DNA of 20,910 nucleotides. Source: Cryomorphaceae bacterium. GTDB taxonomy: Bacteria; Bacteroidota; Bacteroidia; Flavobacteriales; Crocinitomicaceae. The translations under genes were made by a program, and so were the position numbers. Under the pieces are notes generated by a model. It had not been told where the DNA came from. It saw nothing but the letters and a program-made list of their open reading frames with translations, and did no database searches. The stretch spans positions 1 through 20,910 of the forward strand of contig JAJTDX010000040.1 of the NCBI GenBank assembly GCA_021298235.1, written 5' to 3'. Shown here in pieces: positions 8,521 through 16,211 of this stretch; the first letter of the stretch is position 1; each line of letters begins with the position of its first letter.

Positions 8521-9678
8521 TTAATGCAACCAAGATTGGAAGTAATCTTTAACTTCAACTTGTAGCGCTTGCTTAGTCAATTTCAAAGGTTTGAAAGTGT
8601 CTACCATTACCGCAAGTTCCTGTGTTTCTTTTTGACCAATACTTCGCTCGTAGGCCCCAGGATGAGGACCATGTGGTATTCCTGCCGGGTGCAAAGTAAT
8701 TTGTCCCTTTTCAATGTTATTCCTGCTCATGAAATCTCCGTCTACGTAGTACAATACTTCGTCGGAATCTATATTGCTGTGATTGTAAGGCGCAGGAATA
8801 GATTGTGGATGGTAGTCGTATAATCTTGGTACAAAAGAACAAATGACAAAAGCACTTGTCTCAAACGTTTGATGAATTGGTGGGGGCAAATGTACTCTGC
8901 CGGTTATGGGTTCAAAGTCATGAATGGAAAAGGCGTAGGGATAATTAAAGCCGTCCCAGCCAACCACATCGAAAGGGTGTGTTCCGTACGTGTAATCGTA
9001 CAATAAATCTTGTTTCTTTATTTTAACAAGAAAATCCCCAGTTTCGGGATGGGTTTCCAATTCGTGGGGAGGGCGGATATCACGTTCGCAATAAGGAGAA
9101 TGTTCCAACAATTGCCCAAACCAGTTTCGATACCTTTTAGGGGTGTATACCGGATGAAATGACTGAACAATGAACAGGCGATTGTCTTCTTGGTCGAAAT
9201 GCATCTGATAAATCATCCCGCGTGGGATTACCAGATAATCTCCGTATGAAAAATCAATATTTCCAAGTTGAGTCTTTAACTTGCCCGAACCTTTATGAAT
9301 AAAAATGACTTCATCGGCATCGGCATTTTTGTAGAAATAATCTTTCATTGAATGTTGAGGTGCCGCAAGCTCGATGTAACAATCGTTATTAACAAGCACT
9401 GGAACACGACTTTCCAAGTAATCTTTATGAGGTTTGACCTCATACCCCTGAAGACTTCTCATGGTCATATTCTTCTCTATAGCTATTTCCGGTGCAATGT
9501 TCTTTGTTGCCCCGACATGTTTCACAATAGTTGGTGGTTTTACATGATACAACAAAGAAGACATTCCGTCAAATCCTATGGTGCCGAACAGTTGCTCATG
9601 ATACAAGCCGCCGTCTTCCTGACGGAAAATAGTGTGTCTTTTATGGGGGATTTTTCCTAATTTATGATAAAATGGCAT
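8521..9678 (-). CDS. hmgA: Homogentisate 1,2-dioxygenase
   Basis: The enzyme opens the ring of homogentisate to give maleylacetoacetate, the step after HppD. The 385-residue protein belongs to the shorter bacterial branch of the cupin-fold family. Recognisable blocks are MPFYHKLGKIPHKRHT at the start, DEVIFIHKGSG (residues 122-132), GDYLVIPRGMIYQMHF (146-161), and PFDVVGWDGFNYPYAF (235-250). Candidate iron ligands are His300 (YNHSN), Glu307 (SDEVLYY) and His336 or His339 (PHGPHPG); the exact assignment is by analogy. The ATG at 9678 is preferred over one at 9720 because the family sequence begins at MPFYHK. It is the first gene of an hmgA-hppD operon. The later pathway genes, isomerase and fumarylacetoacetase, are not in the window. 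Confidence 0.95.
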   Translation of the reverse strand: MPFYHKLGKIPHKRHTIFRQEDGGLYHEQLFGTIGFDGMSSLLYHVKPPTIVKHVGATKNIAPEIAIEKNMTMRSLQGYEVKPHKDYLESRVPVLVNNDCYIELAAPQHSMKDYFYKNADADEVIFIHKGSGKLKTQLGNIDFSYGDYLVIPRGMIYQMHFDQEDNRLFIVQSFHPVYTPKRYRNWFGQLLEHSPYCERDIRPPHELETHPETGDFLVKIKKQDLLYDYTYGTHPFDVVGWDGFNYPYAFSIHDFEPITGRVHLPPPIHQTFETSAFVICSFVPRLYDYHPQSIPAPYNHSNIDSDEVLYYVDGDFMSRNNIEKGQITLHPAGIPHGPHPGAYERSIGQKETQELAVMVDTFKPLKLTKQALQVEVKDYFQSWLH

Positions 9679-9801
9679 ATAACTTTTTGAAATAATTGAA
9701 ACAATAGAATGGATCTTCAACGGATATTTTTCATTCCGGATTGCGTTTCAGAAGAAACATGAGCAGGATGTTCAAATTGTTCCACATAAAATAAAGCTAC
9801 G

Positions 9802-9833
9802 CAAATTTAGGGACATTTTACACATTCCAAAAA
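9802..9833 (-). promoter_or_regulatory. Promoter of the hmgA-hppD operon
   Basis: On the minus strand a TTTTTG (9828-9833) is followed after 18 bases by TAAATTTG (9802-9809), a perfect TAnnTTTG. This is the best -33/-7 pair in the window. It implies a leader of roughly 115-120 bases before hmgA. I see no operator palindrome in that leader. Confidence 0.6.
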
Positions 9834-9903
9834 TGATTTAGGTCAGTGTTTTGACAACCACAACTTTTTTTTCATCTTTACCATGTCATCGCGAGGCAAA
9901 TTA

Positions 9904-9911
9904 TACCTTTG
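9904..9911 (+). promoter_or_regulatory. Bacteroidota -7 promoter box for the threonine dehydrogenase gene
   Basis: TACCTTTG matches TAnnTTTG exactly and ends 17 bases before the ATG at 9929. The -33 region has only a weak match. With the hmgA promoter facing the other way, it accounts for the 250-base divergent gap at 9679-9928, where I see no gene or RNA. Confidence 0.5.
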
Positions 9912-9928
9912 CCAACTAAGTAAATTCT

Positions 9929-10876
9929 ATGGCACAAATAGCAGTTCTAGGTGCATGCGGTCAAATCGGAACCGAATTGGTACTCGCATTAAGAAAAATT
10001 CATGGTTTGTCCAATGTAATTGCATGTGACATAAGAGAAGAGTGTCCTGAAGCGCTGAAAAATGGACCCTACAAGAAATTAGATGTGCTCAACCGATCAG
10101 AGGTGCGAATCTTCATTACGGAGACAAATCCTAATCAGGTTTACCTTTTGGCTGCTTTATTGTCTGCCACTGCAGAGAAAAACCCAGATCTAGCCTGGAG
10201 ACTAAATATGGAGGGCCTTTTTACAGTGTTGGATCTTGCGAAAGAAGGATACATAAAAAAGGTTTTCTGGCCAAGCTCGATAGCTGTATTTGGCCCAACC
10301 ACACCAAGAGTGATGACGCCTCAATATACCATTACGGAGCCTACAACAATTTATGGCATCTCAAAATTAGCGGGTGAAAGGTGGTGTGAATATTATCATT
10401 CCAAATATGGTGTTGATGTGCGGAGTATACGTTATCCCGGGTTGATTTCATATGCATCTCTTCCGGGGGGAGGTACAACGGATTATGCAGTAGATATATT
10501 TTATCAGGCGAAACTAAAAGGATCATATACAAGTTTCTTGAGAGAAGATTCAGCTTTGCCAATGATGTACATGGAAGATGCTATTCGAGCTACCATTGAG
10601 TTGATGGAGGCAAAAATTGAAAATGTTAAGATTAGATCTTCCTACAATTTGGCTGGTTGTTCTTTTACACCTGCTGAGTTGACAGAAGAAATCAGAAAAC
10701 ATTTGCCTGATTTTCATCTGTCTTGCCAACCGGATTTTCGTCAGGCTATTGCAGATAGTTGGCCTATGTCGGTTGATGACAGCGAAGCACGAAAAGATTG
10801 GGGTTGGATTCCGGCGTTTGGCTTGTCTGAAATTGTAAGAATCATGCTTGAAAATGTGAATCCATCGAAAATTTAA
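9929..10876 (+). CDS. tdh: L-threonine 3-dehydrogenase, NAD-dependent epimerase-type (extended SDR)
   Basis: The protein oxidises L-threonine with NAD+ to 2-amino-3-ketobutyrate, which a CoA ligase normally splits to glycine and acetyl-CoA. It is 315 residues. The Rossmann motif is GACGQIG (8-14). The catalytic Ser lies in WPSSIAVFG (114-122), and the Tyr/Lys pair is Tyr142-xxx-Lys146 in YGISK. The blocks RWCEYYHSKYGVDVRSIRYP and PGGGTTDYAVDI are typical of the short-chain TDH group and distinguish it from UDP-sugar epimerases. This is the SDR-type enzyme, not the zinc-dependent medium-chain TDH of Escherichia coli. The partner gene kbl is not in view. It is transcribed divergently from hmgA and followed by a separate gene, so it is likely monocistronic. 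Confidence 0.9.
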   Translation: MAQIAVLGACGQIGTELVLALRKIHGLSNVIACDIREECPEALKNGPYKKLDVLNRSEVRIFITETNPNQVYLLAALLSATAEKNPDLAWRLNMEGLFTVLDLAKEGYIKKVFWPSSIAVFGPTTPRVMTPQYTITEPTTIYGISKLAGERWCEYYHSKYGVDVRSIRYPGLISYASLPGGGTTDYAVDIFYQAKLKGSYTSFLREDSALPMMYMEDAIRATIELMEAKIENVKIRSSYNLAGCSFTPAELTEEIRKHLPDFHLSCQPDFRQAIADSWPMSVDDSEARKDWGWIPAFGLSEIVRIMLENVNPSKI

Positions 10877-10943
10877 TTCGATGAAAGAAAATTTTTTCGT
10901 CGAAACAAATTATCTATTAAGCGAAAAAAAAATGCTTTTCAAA

Positions 10944-10973
10944 TTGGTTGATTGTAAAAAATGACTATATTTC
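10944..10973 (+). promoter_or_regulatory. Possible promoter of the MORN-repeat protein gene
   Basis: TTG (10944-10946), then 19 bases, then TATATTTC (10966-10973), one mismatch from TAnnTTTG. The chosen ATG is 22 bases downstream. Plausible, but the -7 box is imperfect. Confidence 0.35.
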
Positions 10974-10995
10974 GAAATCAAATTTAACTTTTGTC

Positions 10996-11880
10996 ATGTT
11001 TTCAGCTCGTCTGATTCTTATCATTATTTCTTTTGTTGCCCTAAATACGGGCTTTTCAAGCCCGTTGTACCCAGCCAAAGCTGGTCAGCCCGGGGACATA
11101 AACAAAAAAGATACCGAGGGCAGAAAACAAGGTCGATGGATTTATTTTGGAAAAGATAGGCCACAAGAGGGGTATCCTGCAGAGGGCAAAATCGAAGAGG
11201 GCGATTACAAAGACGACAGAAAAGAAGGTAAATGGACGAAATATCACAACGACGGTGAAACTCCTAAGTTGATTGGTGAATATGTGAATAATAGACCTCA
11301 AGGAACCTATGTAAAGTACTACGCCAATGGAAAGGTAAAAGAACAGGGTACTTTTATTCGAAATCTTTACCAGGACTCATTGAAAAGATTTCATGAAAAC
11401 GGAAAGGTAGAATATGTTGCCAAGTACAACGAAGAGGGAAAAGAACAGGGAGCGGTCAAATACTTTTATCCGAATGGTCAAGTTGAGTTTGAATATGTGG
11501 CAAATGATGGAAAACCATCAGGAAAAGCAGTTCGTTACTATGAAAACGGTGACGTGAAGGAAATCATTTTCTACAACGCAGAAGGCACTGTTGAAAAAAG
11601 TGAACAGAAAGAAATGGTGAATCCTGCAATTAAGGTAGTTGATCCAGGTGTTTCAAAAGAAACTGCTCCAAAAGTAAATTCTCCCAAAACGAAAGGAGCA
11701 AAATTCCAGCCAAATGGATACAACAAAGTGTACAATTCAAATGATGAAATTTGGCAAGATGGTAATTTTAAGGACGGATTGCTTTGGGATGGCAAAGTTT
11801 ATGAATACGATCGCGACGGCATCTTGTTAAAGGTTAAAGTTTACAAGAATGGTTTGTATCATTCCGATGGGCAATTATAG
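10996..11880 (+). CDS. Secreted MORN_2/YwqK-type repeat protein
   Basis: The 294-residue protein starts with a signal peptide (hydrophobic residues about 5-17, likely cut near residue 22). The ATG at 10996 is used because it places the signal peptide at the very N terminus; an upstream TTG at 10948 would add 16 residues with no benefit. From about residue 35 to 195 there are repeats of the form GRxQGxWxxY, EGDYKDDRKEGKW, NRPQGTYVKYYANGKVKEQG and YFYPNGQVEFEY. This is the MORN-variant pattern seen in YwqK-like proteins. A lysine-rich linker follows, then a C-terminal MORN-like hairpin region (NSNDEIWQDGNFKDGLLWDG). Such repeats are common in secreted or envelope proteins of this phylum, but the function is not established. 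No catalytic motif is visible. A strong terminator follows. Confidence 0.8.
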   Translation: MFSARLILIIISFVALNTGFSSPLYPAKAGQPGDINKKDTEGRKQGRWIYFGKDRPQEGYPAEGKIEEGDYKDDRKEGKWTKYHNDGETPKLIGEYVNNRPQGTYVKYYANGKVKEQGTFIRNLYQDSLKRFHENGKVEYVAKYNEEGKEQGAVKYFYPNGQVEFEYVANDGKPSGKAVRYYENGDVKEIIFYNAEGTVEKSEQKEMVNPAIKVVDPGVSKETAPKVNSPKTKGAKFQPNGYNKVYNSNDEIWQDGNFKDGLLWDGKVYEYDRDGILLKVKVYKNGLYHSDGQL

Positions 11881-11899
11881 GATTTAGTAAATTATAGGA

Positions 11900-11928
11900 G
11901 GCTGTCCCATCAGGACGGCCTTTTTTTT
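11900..11928 (+). terminator. Intrinsic terminator after the MORN-repeat gene
   Basis: An 8-bp stem (GGCTGTCC at 11900-11907 with GGACGGCC at 11913-11920, one G-T wobble) closes a 5-base loop and is followed by eight T residues (11921-11928). It lies 20 bases after the stop codon and isolates the deoC cassette from upstream transcription. Confidence 0.9.
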
Positions 11929-11963
11929 GGAATTTTTAGTGTAATATTAAAATCACTTTTTTC

Positions 11964-12878
11964 ATGTCGAAACTTCCTGAATTCAAATCTGAATATATTC
12001 AGTCTCCTACTGTTGATAAGGTTGGTGTTGAGGAAAGAGTTGCACGTTTTCAGTCCAGAAGTATCAAAAGTGACTCCAAGAAACAAGGTCTTAAGATGGT
12101 TCTGAGCATGATCGACCTGACCACTCTTGAAGGAAAGGATACGCCCGGTAAGGTTAGACAACTATGCTACAAAGCAGCACATTTGCATGATCAACACGAA
12201 GGACTACCGACGGTGGCAGCCGTTTGTGTGTATCCTTCAATGGTAAGCACCGCGAAAAATGCTTTAAAAGGAACATCTATAAAAGTAGCTTCAGTTTCTA
12301 CTGCCTTTCCTGCTGGACAGGCTCCTATGGATGTCAAGATAATGGATACTAAATTTGCGGTTGATCAGGGTGCGGATGAGGTTGACATGGTTATTTCAAG
12401 AGGGAAATTTCTTTCAGGAGAATATTCCTATGTGTTTGATGAAATTGCACGAATAAAAGATGTTTGTGGACAGGCACGTTTGAAAGTAATTCTTGAAACT
12501 GGCGAGCTCGCTACCTTGGATAACGTGCGCATGGCATCAGACCTTGCGATTCATGCCGGAGCTGATTTTATCAAAACCTCTACTGGAAAGATTCAGCCTG
12601 CAGCGACCATGCAAGTTACTTTCACAATGTTGATGGCAATTCGAGATCATTTTGACAAAACAGGAAAAATGGTGGGCATGAAGCCGGCAGGTGGCATCTC
12701 AACCTCTAAATTGGCATTACATAATCTGGTAATGGTCAAAGAGCTACTTGGAGATGCATGGCTCGACAATCATTGGTTCCGATTTGGTGCTAGTAGTCTT
12801 GCAAATGATGTATTGATGCAAATAATTAAATCAGAATCAGGAATTTACCAGTCTCCTGACTATTTTTCTATCGACTGA
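11964..12878 (+). CDS. deoC: Deoxyribose-phosphate aldolase (long form)
   Basis: DeoC cleaves 2-deoxy-D-ribose 5-phosphate to acetaldehyde and glyceraldehyde 3-phosphate. At 304 residues this is the longer DERA form, with an N-terminal extension of about 45 residues compared with the short bacterial type. The Schiff-base lysine is Lys204 in DFIKTSTGK, the second catalytic lysine is Lys240 in GMKPAGGI, and the aspartate is Asp141 in DEVDMVI. These match Lys167, Lys201 and Asp102 of the E. coli enzyme. It is the first gene of a three-gene cassette, with one base between its stop and the next start. No TAnnTTTG box is evident in the 35 bases between the preceding terminator and the ATG, so its promoter is not identified. 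No other deoxynucleoside gene is in the window. Confidence 0.95.
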   Translation: MSKLPEFKSEYIQSPTVDKVGVEERVARFQSRSIKSDSKKQGLKMVLSMIDLTTLEGKDTPGKVRQLCYKAAHLHDQHEGLPTVAAVCVYPSMVSTAKNALKGTSIKVASVSTAFPAGQAPMDVKIMDTKFAVDQGADEVDMVISRGKFLSGEYSYVFDEIARIKDVCGQARLKVILETGELATLDNVRMASDLAIHAGADFIKTSTGKIQPAATMQVTFTMLMAIRDHFDKTGKMVGMKPAGGISTSKLALHNLVMVKELLGDAWLDNHWFRFGASSLANDVLMQIIKSESGIYQSPDYFSID

Positions 12879-12879
12879 T

Positions 12880-14340
12880 ATGGCTAAGAAAAGTTCAAAC
12901 AAAACAACATCCTGGGATTATGCGCCCTCTCTGGAAAGCACCTCTCACATAAAAATCAAAGAGCACTACGATCTTTTCATAGATGGTAAATGGGTCAAAC
13001 CAAGTTCAGGAAAATACTTTGTTACAATAAACCCAGCGAATGAAACGGTTCTTTCGAATGTGGCCCATGGAAATCGGCAGGACATTGATAAGGCCGTCGC
13101 TGCTGCGAAAAAAGCGTACAAAGGATGGAGTAATTTGTCCGGTTCGGAACGTGGAAAATACCTTTACCGAATTGCACGATTAATTCAAGAAAGATCCAGA
13201 GAGTTTGCCGTAATTGAAACATTGGATGCCGGTAAGACAATTCGTGAGTCACGGGATGTGGATGTTCCCCTTGCAGCTAATCATTTTTTCTATTATGCTG
13301 GTTGGGCCGATAAATTGGAATACGCGTTTCCGAATAGAAAGGTAACTTCGATTGGTGTAGCTGGACAGATTATTCCATGGAATTTCCCACTGCTCATGGC
13401 AGCCTGGAAGATTGCGCCTGCTCTGGCAACCGGAAATACGGTTGTACTCAAACCTGCAGAAACAACACCTCTCACAGCATTAAAACTTGCAGAATTGATG
13501 GAAGATGCAGGGTTACCTCATGGAGTGGTCAACATTGTAACTGGTTTTGGTGATACCGGGGCAGCTTTGGTAGATCATCCGGATGTAGACAAGATTGCAT
13601 TCACTGGTTCAACCGGTGTTGGAAAATTGATCCAAAAAGCCGTTGCAGGCACAACTAAAAAAGTTACGCTGGAGCTTGGTGGCAAATCTGCTAATATCAT
13701 TTTTGACGATGCGCCTATCGATCAAGCTGTAGAGGGCATTATTAACGGTATTTTCTTCAATCAGGGACATGTATGTTGCGCAGGTTCCCGTTTATTTGTT
13801 CAGGAAAATACTTCCGAGCTTGTCATTCGCAAATTGCGACAGCGTATGGATTCACTGTATGTTGGGGATCCTTTGGATAAGAATACAGATATCGGGGCAA
13901 TAAATTCGAAAGAACAATTGCAAACTATTCAACGCTACATAGAACTAGGAAAGGAAGAAGGAGCAGACTTGTACCAGCCAGCATGCACTATTCCTTCGAA
14001 AGGTTATTTCTGTGCGCCTACAATTTTCATGGATGTGGCTCAATCCAGCGTAATTGCTCAGGAGGAGATTTTTGGTCCGGTACTAACAATTCAAACATTC
14101 AGAACTGTCGATGAGGTCATTCAGAAAGCGAACAATACTCCCTATGGTCTGGCAGCCGGTGTTTGGACAGACAAAGGATCCCGAATTTTTAATCTGACCA
14201 CAAAATTGCGGGCTGGTGTAGTTTGGGCCAATACCTACAACAAGTTTGATCCGACCTCTCCATTTGGCGGATACAAGGAAAGTGGATTTGGGCGTGAAGG
14301 TGGACTTCATGGATTACAGGCATATGTAAAATTGAGTTGA
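12880..14340 (+). CDS. NAD(P)-dependent aldehyde dehydrogenase, catalytic partner of an ALDH16-like pair
   Basis: This full-length 486-residue ALDH oxidises an aldehyde to a carboxylic acid. Visible elements are the PWNFP cofactor/oxyanion segment (Asn168), Lys191 in VLKPAE, the FTGSTGVG nucleotide loop (241-248), the general base Glu265 in LELGGKS, and the nucleophile Cys299 in GHVCCAGSR. The second cofactor glutamate is in EEIFGPVL. The C terminus ends in SGFGREGGLHGLQAYVKLS, a normal family ending. It begins one base after deoC and ends two bases before the next ATG, so translation of all three is probably coupled. Context makes acetaldehyde from DeoC the obvious candidate substrate; this is inference. 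The architecture with the next gene resembles bacterial ALDH16, where both parts are one chain. Confidence 0.93.
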   Translation: MAKKSSNKTTSWDYAPSLESTSHIKIKEHYDLFIDGKWVKPSSGKYFVTINPANETVLSNVAHGNRQDIDKAVAAAKKAYKGWSNLSGSERGKYLYRIARLIQERSREFAVIETLDAGKTIRESRDVDVPLAANHFFYYAGWADKLEYAFPNRKVTSIGVAGQIIPWNFPLLMAAWKIAPALATGNTVVLKPAETTPLTALKLAELMEDAGLPHGVVNIVTGFGDTGAALVDHPDVDKIAFTGSTGVGKLIQKAVAGTTKKVTLELGGKSANIIFDDAPIDQAVEGIINGIFFNQGHVCCAGSRLFVQENTSELVIRKLRQRMDSLYVGDPLDKNTDIGAINSKEQLQTIQRYIELGKEEGADLYQPACTIPSKGYFCAPTIFMDVAQSSVIAQEEIFGPVLTIQTFRTVDEVIQKANNTPYGLAAGVWTDKGSRIFNLTTKLRAGVVWANTYNKFDPTSPFGGYKESGFGREGGLHGLQAYVKLS

Positions 14341-14342
14341 TC

Positions 14343-15224
14343 ATGACAAGATTGGAGATTTTAAAAACATACAAATTGTATATCGGTGGGCAGTTTCCAA
14401 GAACTGAGTCGGGAAGGTATTATCCTCTTACAGACAAAAATGGAAAGGTGCTGGCTAACATATGTCTTTCTTCAAGAAAGGATGTGCGCAATGCAGTGCA
14501 GGCAGCACGTAAAGCATTTGGTTCATGGGCAGAACGTTCCGCCTTTAACCGAAGTCAAATTCTTTACCGAATCGCAGAAATGCTTGAAGGAAGAAGAGAT
14601 CAGTTCATTTCTGAACTTATGCTTCAAGGTAGCTCGAAAGCGGAGGCTTCCAAAGAATTGGATTTAGCGATTGAGAGGGTAGTATACTACGCAGGTTGGT
14701 GTGATAAATTCCAGCAGGTATTAAGCTCTGTAAACCCGGTTTCTACCTCCCATTTCAACTTTTCTGTTCTGGAACCCACGGGTGTAATTGGAGTGCTATC
14801 ACCGCAAGACAGTTCTCTTATCGGATTGGTATCCGTCGTCTTGCCAGCTATTGCTGGGGGAAATGCGTGCGTAGTCCTTGCCTCAGAAAATTTACCGTTA
14901 TGTTCCATAACGTTTGCCGAATTATTAAATTCTTCTGACTTACCGGGGGGCGTGGTCAATATACTTACGGGTACAGTTAACGAACTGCTCGAAACATTTG
15001 CGACGCACATGGACATCAATGCCGTCAGTTATTCAGGAAAAGATCCAGAGGTAATTACAAAACTGAAAGAGCAATCAGTCTTAAATGTGAAAAGAGTCTT
15101 TTCTTACGACAAAACATGGATGGATGCGGCTGCTCAGGACTTGTATATGATTGCCGATCTGCAAGAGGTTAAAACGACCTGGCACCCTATCGAGAATATA
15201 GGTGGCGCAACCTCCTCTTATTGA
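14343..15224 (+). CDS. Aldehyde dehydrogenase-like protein lacking the catalytic domain (ALDH16 C-terminal-like)
   Basis: The 293-residue protein aligns by eye with the N-terminal, cofactor-binding part of ALDH (YKLYIGGQFPR, ILYRIAEMLEGRR, EPTGVIGVLSPQD, SDLPGGVVNILTG). It stops before the region that would hold the catalytic Glu and Cys. The cofactor motifs are degraded: PWNFP is replaced by SPQDS (153-157), the VLKPAE lysine by VLASEN, and FTGSTG by SYSGKD. The ATG at 14343 is used; a TTG at 14337 would overlap the upstream stop. It cannot be an active dehydrogenase as seen. Non-catalytic second domains of this kind form the C-terminal half of ALDH16 enzymes, where they take part in structure and oligomerisation. 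The two proteins here total 779 residues, close to a fused ALDH16. There is no room for a lost catalytic domain, because a convergent gene ends three bases away. Confidence 0.85.
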   Translation: MTRLEILKTYKLYIGGQFPRTESGRYYPLTDKNGKVLANICLSSRKDVRNAVQAARKAFGSWAERSAFNRSQILYRIAEMLEGRRDQFISELMLQGSSKAEASKELDLAIERVVYYAGWCDKFQQVLSSVNPVSTSHFNFSVLEPTGVIGVLSPQDSSLIGLVSVVLPAIAGGNACVVLASENLPLCSITFAELLNSSDLPGGVVNILTGTVNELLETFATHMDINAVSYSGKDPEVITKLKEQSVLNVKRVFSYDKTWMDAAAQDLYMIADLQEVKTTWHPIENIGGATSSY

Positions 15225-15227
15225 TAG

Positions 15228-15614
15228 TTAGTTAAGATCGATCGTTAAAGGCAGCCTGTAGCGGCTTCTGACAACCTGACCTTTGTATTTCCCGGGTGTC
15301 CATCTTGGGCTTCTCTTAAGCAAGTCTACGTAGTAACTGAGGTCCGTACTGCATTTGTTGTGCGCTTTAATATTGCTTAGGCTGCCATCTTTCTCAACTA
15401 CGAAATCCAGAAAGACATGGGTAAAGCAATGGGATCCCAATTCGGCATAGATCTCTTCGTTGATCAATAGGTCCTGTTGTATCCATACCATCATGGAATC
15501 AAAGCCTCCTGGAAATTCAGCTTCGGGCTCGGGATTCTCATAGATGACTGTGTCCTCTTGAGAAAAACTTTTGAGTGCACAAAACACAACGAAAAAGAAA
15601 AGAACTAATCGCAT
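15228..15614 (-). CDS. Small secreted protein with a TonB C-terminal-like domain
   Basis: The 128-residue protein has a signal peptide (about residues 1-19, cut near SFSQ). The short motif PEPEAEFPGG follows, then a TonB-C-type fold: IQQDLLINEEIY, VFLDFVVEKDGSLSNIK, and LLKRSPRWTPGKYKGQVVRSRYRLPL. This pattern is very common in Bacteroidota as a stand-alone domain without the TonB transmembrane anchor. It is therefore unlikely to be an energy-transducing TonB. Periplasmic location is predicted; function is unknown. It lies downstream of gcvH but is separated from it by a terminator. I found no clear promoter box. Its stop is three bases from the convergent ALDH-like gene's stop. Confidence 0.8.
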   Translation of the reverse strand: MRLVLFFFVVFCALKSFSQEDTVIYENPEPEAEFPGGFDSMMVWIQQDLLINEEIYAELGSHCFTHVFLDFVVEKDGSLSNIKAHNKCSTDLSYYVDLLKRSPRWTPGKYKGQVVRSRYRLPLTIDLN

Positions 15615-15634
15615 GATGAACTATTTTACAATAT

Positions 15635-15666
15635 AAAAAATCCCCGGAATATGTTTCCGAGGATTT
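15635..15666 (-). terminator. Intrinsic terminator after gcvH
   Basis: A 12-bp stem (15655-15666 with 15638-15649) closes a 5-base loop. Read on the minus strand, its only irregularity is one U-G wobble, and it is followed by a T-run (complement of A at 15635-15640). Read on the plus strand that pair is a C-A mismatch, so the element is oriented for gcvH. Confidence 0.8.
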
Positions 15667-15687
15667 CTGATGTATATACCAGTTAAA

Positions 15688-16065
15688 TTATCCTATCAAA
15701 TCACTGTAGACTGACGCGTCAAGCAGGTTTTCTACTTGAGAAGGGTCAGACATTCTAACTTTGATCATCCATCCCTCTCCATAAGGGTCTGAATTCACCA
15801 ACTCCGGATTTGCTTCAAGGTTCGCGTTGAATTCTACGATTTCTCCACTCAAAGGCATAAAAAGATCAGAGACAGTCTTTACTGCTTCAACAGAACCAAA
15901 AACTTCCTCCTGATCAAGGGTTTCGCCTTCGGTTTCAATTTCTACATAGACAATATCTCCTAATTCTCCTTGTGCGAAATCAGTGATTCCAACAATGGCA
16001 ACGTCGCCTTCGACGCGCACCCACTCGTGATCTTTTGTGTACTTTAAGTTTCCTGGAACGTTCAT
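15688..16065 (-). CDS. gcvH: Glycine cleavage system H protein
   Basis: GcvH carries the lipoyl arm that shuttles the aminomethyl group between the P, T and L proteins of the glycine cleavage system. The 125-residue length is normal. The lipoylation site is Lys63 in [24 protein letters not shown] (9-20), GDIVYVEI (36-43) and NPYGEGW-like [12 protein letters not shown] also match the family. The ATG at 16065 gives the standard N terminus ([15 protein letters not shown]). A longer frame to 16167 would read through the promoter. No gcvP or gcvT gene is nearby and no glycine riboswitch is visible in the short leader. It is divergent from prfB across 146 bases. Confidence 0.96.
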   Translation of the reverse strand: MNVPGNLKYTKDHEWVRVEGDVAIVGITDFAQGELGDIVYVEIETEGETLDQEEVFGSVEAVKTVSDLFMPLSGEIVEFNANLEANPELVNSDPYGEGWMIKVRMSDPSQVENLLDASVYSDLIG

Positions 16066-16082
16066 GCTAATCTTATTTAGAA

Positions 16083-16090
16083 CAAATGTA
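16083..16090 (-). promoter_or_regulatory. Bacteroidota -7 promoter box for gcvH
   Basis: The minus strand reads TACATTTG, an exact TAnnTTTG, 17 bases before the ATG. A TTG lies 22 bases further upstream, at the long end of accepted spacing. Confidence 0.5.
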
Positions 16091-16197
16091 AAATTTTTTC
16101 GATGGTTCACTGCAACCAGATCATTATTATTCTGCACACTTTGTGATGCCAAATATTGTGTAAACATGAATAAACATCAACAACACAACTCTTTTAC

Positions 16198-16205
16198 TAA
16201 ATTTG
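16198..16205 (+). promoter_or_regulatory. Bacteroidota -7 promoter box immediately before prfB
   Basis: TAAATTTG is an exact TAnnTTTG, and only six bases separate it from the prfB ATG at 16212. A start of transcription at the usual distance would fall at or next to the ATG, giving a leaderless or nearly leaderless message. Confidence 0.45.
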
Positions 16206-16211
16206 TATCCT

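Noticed and set aside
9679..9928. Small RNA or regulator gene in the 250-base divergent gap
   Set aside because: Only the two opposing promoter elements are recognisable; no hairpin with T-run or credible small frame is present.
14337..15224. Truncated ALDH as a frameshift artefact
   Set aside because: The frame ends three bases from a convergent intact gene, so there is no downstream sequence that could encode the missing catalytic domain.
15228..15614. TonB energy-transducing protein
   Set aside because: Only the C-terminal-like domain and a signal peptide are present; there is no membrane anchor or proline-rich spacer and no exbB/exbD nearby.
16066..16167. N-terminal extension of GcvH
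   Set aside because: The extra 34 residues run across the TACATTTG promoter box and do not resemble any H protein N terminus.
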